Assembly: GCA_027364845.1 (NCBI GenBank)
Contig: DAHXOO010000003.1
Span: forward strand, 1 to 56,801
DNA length: 56,801 bases
Direction: 5' to 3'
Source of the DNA: Pseudomonadota bacterium
GTDB taxonomy: Bacteria; Pseudomonadota; Gammaproteobacteria; Acidiferrobacterales; UBA6901
Below are positions 16,040 through 23,434 of this stretch, piece by piece. Within the stretch, counting starts at the first letter, position 1; every line of letters begins with the position of its first letter. The translations under genes were made by a program, and so were the position numbers. The notes beneath the pieces were generated by a model. It had not been told where the DNA came from. It did no database searches and saw nothing but the letters and a program-made list of their open reading frames with translations.

Positions 16040-17470
16040 CTATCCTTTGATGCAGATCACTGGAACGAGCTTTGCAACCTTGCGCGCGATGCCAGCAGCG
16101 TCGGCGGCGTCCACGACGGCGGTGACATCTTTGTACGCTCCCGGTGCCTCTTCCGCGACGCCGCGCGTCGATGGGCTGCGGATGATGATTCCGTGCTGTG
16201 CAAGGTCGTCGATGACCTGTCGTCCGCGCCACTGCCGGCTTGCTTGGTGACGGCTCATGGCGCGGCCCGCTCCGTGGCATGCGGATCCGAAGGAAAGCGC
16301 CATGCCCTGGGTGGTGCCGGCCATGATGTAGGAGGCCGTGCCCATGCTGCCGCCGATGAGCACGGGCTGTCCTGTCGCGCGCAGCGCTTCAAGTAGCTGG
16401 GGGTGGCCGGGGCCTAGGGCCCGGGTCGCTCCCTTGCGGTGCACGAACAACCGGCGGCTTACTCCATCCACCGAGTGCTCCTCTTCCTTACAGGTATTGT
16501 GGGAGACATCATACAGAACGCGCAGACCGGCACGTGGCAGCACTGCAGCGAACACTTCCCGTGTGAGGTGAGTGATGATTTGCCGGTTGGCGAGCGCGCA
16601 GTTGATTCCGGCGCGCATTGCACCAAGATAGTCCTGTCCCAGCGGCGAAGATATCGGGGCGCAGGCAAGCTCGCGGTCAGGCAGCTCAATGCCATACCCG
16701 CGCGCCGACACCACCATTTTTTTCAGAAATTCGGTACCAATTTGATGGCCGAGGCCGCGCGAGCCGCAGTGGATGCTGACCATGATCTCGTCTTCGTGTA
16801 GGCCAAAGGCGGCACCCGCTTCAGCATCGCAGATTTCGGCCACGCGCTGGACCTCGAGGTAATGGTTGCCGGAGCCGAGTGTGCCCATCTGGTCGCGCTG
16901 GCGCTTTTTCGCGTGTTCGGAGACGTTTTCTGGAACCGCGCCGAGCATGCAGCCTTCCTCCTCGGTGTGCATCAAGTCCTCCCAGCTGCCATAGCCCAGT
17001 GCTACCGCCCAGCGCGCACCGCCGGCGAGCATGGCGTCCATATCCTCGTGCTCCAGGTGCATGCGGCCGGTGCTGCCGAGTCCCGCGGGAATCTTGAAAA
17101 AGAGCATGTTCGCGAGATCGTTTTTCACTCCTTCGATGTCTGTGAGGTCGAGTCCCGTGTGCAGGGTGCGCACCCCGCACGAAATATCGAACCCTACGCC
17201 GCCGGCGGATACTACCCCGCCCATATTGGGATCGAAGGCGGCCACTCCGCCGATGGGAAAGCCATAGCCCCAGTGGGCATCGGGCATGGCATAAGATGCT
17301 TGCACGATACCGGGCAGCATGGCGACATTGGTGACCTGGTCGTACACCTTGCTGTCCATATCCCGGATGAGCTGTTCGTTCGCGAATATCACCGCTGGAA
17401 CGCGCATTTTGCCCCGTGGCGCGATTTCCCACCGGTAATCGTCGTGGCACGCAAACAACGAGAGGTCCAT
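16040..17470 (-). CDS. rtcB: RNA-splicing ligase RtcB
   Basis: RtcB joins a 2',3'-cyclic phosphate (or 3'-phosphate) RNA end to a 5'-OH end, using GTP and manganese. The 476-residue protein has the metal cysteine in GFDISCGVRTLHTG, GSGNHYLEVQ, the metal histidines in HCGSRGLGHQIG and YDVSHNTCKEEEH, GGSMGTASYIMAG, and the guanylylated histidine in SACHGAGRAMSRHQAS. All residues needed for catalysis appear intact. Archease, its turnover factor, lies 190 bp upstream on the same strand. No RtcR-type sigma-54 activator is seen nearby, unlike E. coli. Confidence 0.95.
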   Translation of the reverse strand: MDLSLFACHDDYRWEIAPRGKMRVPAVIFANEQLIRDMDSKVYDQVTNVAMLPGIVQASYAMPDAHWGYGFPIGGVAAFDPNMGGVVSAGGVGFDISCGVRTLHTGLDLTDIEGVKNDLANMLFFKIPAGLGSTGRMHLEHEDMDAMLAGGARWAVALGYGSWEDLMHTEEEGCMLGAVPENVSEHAKKRQRDQMGTLGSGNHYLEVQRVAEICDAEAGAAFGLHEDEIMVSIHCGSRGLGHQIGTEFLKKMVVSARGYGIELPDRELACAPISSPLGQDYLGAMRAGINCALANRQIITHLTREVFAAVLPRAGLRVLYDVSHNTCKEEEHSVDGVSRRLFVHRKGATRALGPGHPQLLEALRATGQPVLIGGSMGTASYIMAGTTQGMALSFGSACHGAGRAMSRHQASRQWRGRQVIDDLAQHGIIIRSPSTRGVAEEAPGAYKDVTAVVDAADAAGIARKVAKLVPVICIKG

Positions 17471-17571
17471 GGGCTCACCTACAATTTCCGGAACTTAAGT
17501 GATGGGTTCCGGGTTCGCTGTAGTTCTGAGGTTCGGCTGGCTGTCAAATGGTTTGGTAACGGCCGACCGGG

Positions 17572-17601
17572 TCTGCGTTCACTGCCGCCGTGCAACGCAG
17601 A
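17572..17601. other. Hairpin in the archease-rtcB spacer
   Basis: A perfect 8-bp inverted repeat (TCTGCGTT / AACGCAGA) with a 14-nt loop lies in the 190-bp gap between archease and rtcB. No T-tract follows on either strand. Its role is unknown; a processing or translational-control hairpin is possible. Confidence 0.3.
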
Positions 17602-17660
17602 TTCCCCGTCTTCTGGCCGCCGGTAAAAGCGGTGGTGCCGATGGCCTGGCTGGCATCTCG

Positions 17661-18095
17661 CTACACGTCCACCACGCATTGCGCCTTCCATAATCCGTCA
17701 GGATTCTGCTCTACGGAAAGGCTGGTGTAGGTGGCGCCCTTCACCTCGACTGCCGGTCGATGGCGTTGAAGATCAATGTGCTCGCCGAACGCGGCGCCGT
17801 CAAGTTGGTGGTCGTCGAAGTGCACTTCAAAACGGCTGAACGGCATTTGACGTGTTGCCATTTCGTATACCAGGGCATTCAGCCAATCGACGAGCAAGAT
17901 CTCGTCGTCAGGTGCCTGGCAGACGATATTCACCCGCTCCCGCCCTTCCACCCGGTCTGCGTCCGTAATGACCTGAGTCATGGCCAGCGCTGTCTGCTCG
18001 AAGGCCTCGGCCTTCGAGCGTCCAATGCCCCGGACTCCGATATCGGCTCCATGTGAGAAATGTTCCCAACGTGGTTCCGCATGTCCGTGCGCCAT
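17661..18095 (-). CDS. Archease (RtcB cofactor)
   Basis: Archease speeds the guanylylation and multiple turnover of RtcB. The 144-residue protein begins with the family hallmark [19 protein letters not shown], has the metal aspartate in [14 protein letters not shown] and a conserved [11 protein letters not shown] near the C-terminus, with the acidic end (VVDV) typical of the family. It reads toward rtcB and is the likely first gene of the operon. The 190-bp gap before rtcB is longer than usual and contains a hairpin. Confidence 0.92.
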   Translation of the reverse strand: MAHGHAEPRWEHFSHGADIGVRGIGRSKAEAFEQTALAMTQVITDADRVEGRERVNIVCQAPDDEILLVDWLNALVYEMATRQMPFSRFEVHFDDHQLDGAAFGEHIDLQRHRPAVEVKGATYTSLSVEQNPDGLWKAQCVVDV

Positions 18096-18751
18096 GGAAT
18101 CATCTTGCGCCCGCCAGCGCGACTGATCAAGCTGTGGAGACTATGAAGTTCGGACTTTCGCAAGGCATGGATTCTGCGCTGCCAATCAGACACTTTCGGT
18201 AACCAGCGCAGGTCTGCGAATGTCCGAGTAGACTCGCTGCGAAGTCTGAAAACGAACTCTCCGGTTTTATCGGCGGTATGGATGCCAGAGGGGGAAAGCC
18301 GTAGCTGCGCAGCGGGGTTGGTGCAGGTTCCGGTGCACCGCCGCCCGATTTCCCGGTGCTCAATGTCCTGGTGTTATTCTTCGGCGCTGCATCCGGTTGC
18401 CTTGTATGCAACCTAGATTGGTGTTGTCAGAACCGGCAGCTCCTGTCTGGCTGGATCCATAAGCGGCTGGCTGGCGTCGGGCCAGAACCTTGCGTTCGCT
18501 GTCCACGGACATGGCGTAAAATGAATGGATACGATGCGATCAGTCGGTGCATGCCTAGAAGCTGGGCAAGCAGCGCCGGATCCAGCGCGATTCCTGCTTG
18601 GCAATGGCCGATGTGGCCAGATCCGGCGAAGTATTGGCTCAGCATCCGGTGAATCCCGCTGGCGTCAGCGTAGCGATAGCGGAATCGGGTCGCCCTGAAG
18701 CTGCCAAGCCGCGCTGCCGGCAGGACGGTCCCCGGGATGCGCCGGGCGCGC
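18096..18751. other. 656-bp gene-free region between cbbO and archease
   Basis: No gene can be supported here. Minus-strand frames of 60-95 codons are present (for example one with the peptide FVFRLRSESTRTFADLRW near 18190-18260), but none has a ribosome site or a domain I know. The region is larger than most spacers here and may hold a decayed gene or an intergenic repeat. The promoter of the archease operon is expected near 18100-18200. Confidence 0.5.
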
Positions 18752-20887
18752 TCAGGTGGTAAGACGCCGGTAGATTTCCGAGACCTTCAGCGGCAACCTG
18801 CGGACGTCGTCGATGAGCGTCCAGTTCACGGTTCCATACATGTGCGGAAGATAATCCCGTGCTTCGGTGTCGATTGTAATGCAGAAGGGGTGAATCCCGT
18901 CGCGCTTGGCTTCGATCAGCGCCTGGCGCGTGTCCTCAATTCCATAGTCGCCGCGATAGCCGTCGTAGTCATCGGGTTTTCCGTCGGATAGTGTGATGAG
19001 CAGCTTGGTGCGCGCCTCGACTTGGTTCAATAACTGGGTCAGGTGGCGGATGGTGACGCCCATGCGCGTGTAGTCTTCCGGCTTGATTCCGGCAATGCGT
19101 GCCCGCACGAGATCCGAGTACGGTTCGTCAAAGCGTTTGACGCGGTAGAGCTCACAGCGCTTGCGTGTGATGCCGGAGAACCCGTATATCGCGTAGCGAT
19201 CACCCAGGACCTCCAGTGCTTCACACAACAGCACCAGTGCCTCACGCTCGGCATCGTTTATCCATCCTTTGGTGGAACCGCTCATGTCGACCATGAACAT
19301 GACGGCTATATTGCGCTCCAGCTTGTGCAGCTTTGTTAGCACGCGCTCGCTCATTTCCATTCCGTGACGCATGTCGGCATAGGCCTCGACCAATGCATCG
19401 AAATCGATGTTGTCCCCGTTATTCTGTTTTTTCATAAGCCTTTCCTCGCCTCGGAGCGCCTCAAAGGTTTTGCGTAAACTGGCGATAGGGGCCGCGTATT
19501 TCTGCCGGGTACGGGCAACGAAGTCGCTATCCAGCGGATGGACGTCGATCTCGCGCAGGACGCACCAGTGCTTGCGGTAGTGTTGGCGCCGAAAGTCCCA
19601 CTCGTTGTAAAGAAAGGCTCCTTCCTCGTGATAAGTCCCTTTCCAAACATCATCAGGATTCTTCTCCTCGCCGTCGCGGCGGTAACCACCATCTCCCGCC
19701 GCCACCAGATAGTCGTCGGGGATATCACCAAGGTCCTGAATGATGGAGCCCATCATGGCTTTGACGTCCTGCGGTGGAGCGACAAGCTGACCATCGAGGG
19801 TCAGTTCGTAGCGCGATCTTTCGGGCCGGTCCGGATCGGGGGTGTGCTCCAGGCGAAAGCGATCGGTGCTGGTGTTCGGCTCGCCATCGAGTCCGGCATG
19901 CTCCGCACGTCTGCCCTTCTCGTCGAGCAGGCGCGCGAGTGCGGCGCGGAACTGCTCTTTCTCACGCTCCAGGCGTTGGGCCATGATCTGTTCGACACGT
20001 CCCGCCTGAAGCGTTCCCTGATAGCACAACGCGGCGGGCAAAACGTCATCGTACAGGGCATGCAGGGCATCGATCGTCGTCTGCACCGAAGCTCCGGGTA
20101 CGCGCAGCGCGCGCAGCTGTTCCTGCCACGTATCGGGGTAGGCAATCTCTCCGAGTGTTTCCCGAAGTTGCTGCATGTCCCGATGCAGTCCTGGCAGATC
20201 GGTCGAGAGACGCGCGTCCAGGCGCACGGTCTCGAGCGCATGAAAGAACCGCGCCGCCCTGTCCTGGTCAGGAAAGCCTGCAAACACCTCACACAGATCG
20301 AGGCGAAAAGTTCCATACCAGGTCTGCGCCCACTGGTGCGCGGTCATCGCTTTGTACAGGCAAAAATTCTGATCCTTGTTCGGGAGGAGGGCGATGCTGG
20401 ACGGCAGAAACAACGTGCTGGTGTCGGTATAGGCCTGTTCGCCCGGCTCCAGCTTGAGCGGCCGACCAGACAATCCGCGCACGAAGATCTCCAGAATTCC
20501 AGAGACGTCTTCGAACGACACGCCACTGACCCGCGTGCGTGCCCGTGCGGCGTAGACCGTGCCTTCGTGAAATACCGCGCTTGCCGGATAAAGTCCCATT
20601 TTGTCGTAGGTATCCATGGCCTGGATGATCCACGATTCGATGTCGTCCGGGACCATCAGGCGCAGGCCCTCGGGCACCTGCGCGGCGAACTGATAGGCAA
20701 GCTCGGCGTTGGTTTTAGCGATAATGCCGATCCAGCGCAGCACGAATTCCTGCTGATTACGGTTGAATTCCGCGAGCGCTGCGGCCAGGCCCGTGGCGGT
20801 GCGACGCGATGACAGCACCGGATCGAGATACTCGTCGAGCTTTTCCTCGAGGTCGGTGGCGGACAGCGATGCGGATGGTGTTGTCAT
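18752..20887 (-). CDS. cbbO: RuBisCO activase adaptor CbbO (von Willebrand A domain)
   Basis: CbbO is the VWA-domain adaptor that links the CbbQ AAA+ ring to RuBisCO and helps remove inhibitory sugar phosphates from the active site. The 711-residue protein has a long helical N-terminal region and a C-terminal VWA domain with an intact MIDAS: VDMSGSTKGW (about residues 540-550), the threonine in EDYTRMGVTIRHL and the aspartate in TLSDGKPDDYDGYRGDYG. This domain order (helical part, linker, VWA) fits CbbO/NorD proteins; pairing with CbbQ and the autotrophic context favour CbbO over NorD. It follows cbbQ after a short gap. RuBisCO itself is not in the window. Confidence 0.85.
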   Translation of the reverse strand: MTTPSASLSATDLEEKLDEYLDPVLSSRRTATGLAAALAEFNRNQQEFVLRWIGIIAKTNAELAYQFAAQVPEGLRLMVPDDIESWIIQAMDTYDKMGLYPASAVFHEGTVYAARARTRVSGVSFEDVSGILEIFVRGLSGRPLKLEPGEQAYTDTSTLFLPSSIALLPNKDQNFCLYKAMTAHQWAQTWYGTFRLDLCEVFAGFPDQDRAARFFHALETVRLDARLSTDLPGLHRDMQQLRETLGEIAYPDTWQEQLRALRVPGASVQTTIDALHALYDDVLPAALCYQGTLQAGRVEQIMAQRLEREKEQFRAALARLLDEKGRRAEHAGLDGEPNTSTDRFRLEHTPDPDRPERSRYELTLDGQLVAPPQDVKAMMGSIIQDLGDIPDDYLVAAGDGGYRRDGEEKNPDDVWKGTYHEEGAFLYNEWDFRRQHYRKHWCVLREIDVHPLDSDFVARTRQKYAAPIASLRKTFEALRGEERLMKKQNNGDNIDFDALVEAYADMRHGMEMSERVLTKLHKLERNIAVMFMVDMSGSTKGWINDAEREALVLLCEALEVLGDRYAIYGFSGITRKRCELYRVKRFDEPYSDLVRARIAGIKPEDYTRMGVTIRHLTQLLNQVEARTKLLITLSDGKPDDYDGYRGDYGIEDTRQALIEAKRDGIHPFCITIDTEARDYLPHMYGTVNWTLIDDVRRLPLKVSEIYRRLTT

Positions 20888-20928
20888 GGTCAGACGCGAT
20901 GATCGGGAGGTTCCCTGCCGTAATCCGC

Positions 20929-21044
20929 CTAGAACAGCGACGCATTTAACTCATTGATGGCTGCAAGCATCTCGGCATCGTCGGTGAGTGCCTCGGAAAT
21001 TGCGCCGCGACAATCGCGGCGAGCATTTCGGGGTCGTCGGAGAG
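20929..21044 (-). repeat. Two diverged copies of the CbbQ C-terminal coding end, second one out of frame
   Basis: Two 33-bp segments (21012-21044 and 20956-20988) match at about 25 of 33 positions and encode LSDDPEMLAAI and LTDDAEMLAAI. The first is in frame with cbbQ. The second is in another frame, where it continues to INELNASLF and a TAG at 20929, a normal-looking CbbQ ending. Most differences between the copies are synonymous. Confidence 0.75.
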
Positions 21045-21797
21045 GGCGAGCGAAAGCGCCGCGGCGCAGGCGGGGCGCGGCGCCACGCCGCGCTGCATCA
21101 GTTGCGCCGCGTGCACCAAGAGGCGCGTGCTGGCGCCTTCGTCCAGGCCGTTACCTTTCAGATTGCGCGTCATTCCGGCGAATTTCACTAACTTGTCCGC
21201 GATCTCTGCACCTACGCCGGACTCGTGCACGATGATGCGCCGCTCCAGCTCCGAGGCAGGGTAATCGAATTCTATGGCGATGAAGCGCTGGCGCGTGCTC
21301 TGCTTGAGATCCTTGAGCACGCTTTGGTAGCCGGGGTTGTAGGAGATGGCGAGACAGAACTCCGGTGTTGCCTCGAGCAGCTCGCCGGTCTTTTCCACCG
21401 GCAGAACGCGGCGGTCGTCAGCCAGTGGATGGATTACGACGGTGGTGTCCTTGCGTGCCTCGACGATTTCGTCAAGGTAGCAGATTGCACCGATTCGGAC
21501 GGCGCGCGCGAGCGGACCGTCCACCCATGCGGTTTCTGCGGCCGTGATGAGGTAGCGGCCAACCAGGTCCGAAGCGGTAAGATCATCATGGCAGGAAACT
21601 GTGACAAGTGGCCGACTGAGACGCCAAGCCATATGCTCCATGAAGCGCGTCTTGCCGCAACCGGTCGGGCCTTTCAGCAACACCGGGATCTGGTTGCGAT
21701 ATGCTGCCTCGAACAGGGCGATCTCATCGCCCTGGGGTTCATAGTAGGGTTCCCTCTTGACCAGGTATCCCTCGGTACTCACTGCATGTGCTTTCAC
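20946..21797 (-). CDS. cbbQ: RuBisCO activase AAA+ ATPase CbbQ, with altered C-terminus
   Basis: CbbQ is a MoxR-type AAA+ ring that, with CbbO, reactivates inhibited RuBisCO. The 283-residue product has Walker A GPTGCGKT (about residues 39-46), Walker B ICYLDEIVEA, the sensor-like ISYNPGYQS and the CbbQ C-terminal helical domain. The start is GTG with AGGGGAA eight bases before. The first copy of the C-terminal motif (SDDPEMLAAIV) sits at the usual family length of about 263 residues. The frame then runs about 20 further residues that do not look like the family, because it enters a second, out-of-frame copy of the same 3' end. cbbO begins 58 bp after the stop. Confidence 0.88.
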   Translation of the reverse strand: MKAHAVSTEGYLVKREPYYEPQGDEIALFEAAYRNQIPVLLKGPTGCGKTRFMEHMAWRLSRPLVTVSCHDDLTASDLVGRYLITAAETAWVDGPLARAVRIGAICYLDEIVEARKDTTVVIHPLADDRRVLPVEKTGELLEATPEFCLAISYNPGYQSVLKDLKQSTRQRFIAIEFDYPASELERRIIVHESGVGAEIADKLVKFAGMTRNLKGNGLDEGASTRLLVHAAQLMQRGVAPRPACAAALSLALSDDPEMLAAIVAAQFPRHSPTMPRCLQPSMS

Positions 21798-22145
21798 GAT
21801 TTCCCCTAATAATAAAGCAAGTATAACGCTGTGCGGGCGCGGTGATTCCGGTAATCAGCGGGCGGTGATTCGACCCCCAGTATGCCAAAAAATCACGCGC
21901 ATGAAAAAAACGATTGACGCCCCTCTATCGCATCTCGGAAAATGGGCCGATTTTGCCACCGCGTTTGGCGGATGGTTGATATAGACAATCTATCCAGGCA
22001 TACAAAATTTGAATTCGTTTATGAGGCGTCAGGCAGTAGCGTGAAGCAGGGTGGACACAGTATGTTTAGCCTCCCAATTCATTGCTGAATCTTGCAGCGT
22101 CTTGCCCAGGTTCCCAGAAGATCCGAAGGTGATGGAGGTTAGTCA
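21798..22145. other. Divergent spacer between cbbQ and qmoA
   Basis: This 348-bp spacer should carry promoters for both the cbbQ-cbbO transcript (minus) and the qmo-hdr transcript (plus). A short inverted repeat, TAGA-CAA-TCTA, lies near 21982-21992 in an AT-richer stretch and might be a regulator site. qmoA has GGAGG seven bases before its ATG. I could not identify convincing -35/-10 pairs. Confidence 0.4.
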
Positions 22146-23432
22146 ATGACGGGCGCAGTCGCGACAAACGAGACCATCCTGGTCGTAGGCGGGGGCATCA
22201 GCGGTGTGACCGCGGCCCTCGAAGTTGCCGAATGCGGCAAAGACGTGGTGCTGGTGGAGAAAAATCCATCGCTCGGCGGGCGCGTCAGTCAGCTCTACAA
22301 GTATTTCCCGAAGCTGTGCTTCCCCACCTGCGGTATGGAAATCAATCTGCGGCGTATCAGGGCGAACAAGCGCCTGCGCGTGCTGACCATGGCCGAAGTC
22401 GACAAGGTTGAAGGCCGCCCCGGCGATTACACCGTGACGATCCGGCTCAGCCCGCGTTACGTGAATGAAAACTGCACGGCCTGCGGCGCCTGTGCTGAGG
22501 TGGTCGGCACCGAGATCGACAACCCCTTCAATTACAACCTCAGCAAGATGAAGGCGGTGTACCTTCCCTTCAACATGGCCTACCCGCAGCGCTATGTGAT
22601 CGACCCCAGCATCATCGGTACTCCGGAGGCAGATAAGGCCAAAGCTGCCTGTAAATACGACGCCATTGATCTGGGCATGAAGGAACAGACCATGACGCTC
22701 AAGGTCGGCGCCATCGTATGGGCCACCGGCTGGCGTCCCTACGACGCCGCGAAGATCCAACCGTACGGCTATGACCGCTACGACAACGTCGTCACCAGCG
22801 TCGAGTTCGAGCGCATGATGGATCCCTTCGGGCCTACCGCCGGCAAGCTGCTGCGCCCGTCCGACGGCAAGGAGGCGAAGCACGTGGCCTTCATCCAGTG
22901 TGCCGGTTCACGCGACCGCAATCACCTCACACACTGTTCGCGCATCTGCTGCATGGCTTCGCTCAAACAGTCCACCTATGTGAATGAACAGTTCGGCGAT
23001 CAGGCGGAATCGACGATCTACTACATTGATATTCGTGCCATCGACCGCCTCGAGGATTTCTATCAGAAGGTACTGGCCAATCCGACGGTGAAGTTCGTTA
23101 AGTCGAAGGTGGCGAACATCACCGAAGACCGGGACAGTGGCGACGTCATACTGCACGGTGTGGACACCGAGGGATATCATCGCTATGACAATCGCCACGA
23201 TCTGTGCGTTCTGGCGATCGGAATGGAGCCAAGCGTCGATGCTCGCGGCATTCCCGGCGGTGTGCACGCCGATGCGAGCGGTTTCATCGAGGCCGATGCT
23301 GCGAATGGCGCCATCTTCGGGGCCGGCTGCGCCACCAACGCGCTGGATGTGAACCGAGCGGTCCAGAGCGCCACGGCCGCATCGCTGCGTGCCATACAGG
23401 TGATCAATAAGGTATCCGGGGCGGAGGTTTAG
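22146..23432 (+). CDS. qmoA: QmoA-like FAD/iron-sulfur subunit of the APS reductase electron-transfer complex
   Basis: QmoA is an HdrA-like flavoprotein that trades electrons with APS reductase. In sulfate reducers the flow is to AprAB; in sulfur oxidisers it is thought to run the other way. The 428-residue protein opens with the FAD dinucleotide fold VVGGGISGVTAALEVAE, has the CFPTCGMEIN cysteine pair, CTACGAC, the QCAGSRDRN segment and a second FAD-binding end (DASGFIEADAANGAIFGAG). The ATG has GGAGG seven bases before. It leads a tight plus-strand series, with the qmoB ATG 2 bp after its stop. Confidence 0.9.
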   Translation: MTGAVATNETILVVGGGISGVTAALEVAECGKDVVLVEKNPSLGGRVSQLYKYFPKLCFPTCGMEINLRRIRANKRLRVLTMAEVDKVEGRPGDYTVTIRLSPRYVNENCTACGACAEVVGTEIDNPFNYNLSKMKAVYLPFNMAYPQRYVIDPSIIGTPEADKAKAACKYDAIDLGMKEQTMTLKVGAIVWATGWRPYDAAKIQPYGYDRYDNVVTSVEFERMMDPFGPTAGKLLRPSDGKEAKHVAFIQCAGSRDRNHLTHCSRICCMASLKQSTYVNEQFGDQAESTIYYIDIRAIDRLEDFYQKVLANPTVKFVKSKVANITEDRDSGDVILHGVDTEGYHRYDNRHDLCVLAIGMEPSVDARGIPGGVHADASGFIEADAANGAIFGAGCATNALDVNRAVQSATAASLRAIQVINKVSGAEV

Positions 23433-23434
23433 AC

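Noticed and set aside
18752-21797. Reading cbbQ-cbbO as norQ-norD
   Set aside because: The protein families are related, but there is no nitric-oxide reductase nearby and the autotrophic sulfur-oxidiser setting favours CbbQ/CbbO; a phylogeny would decide.
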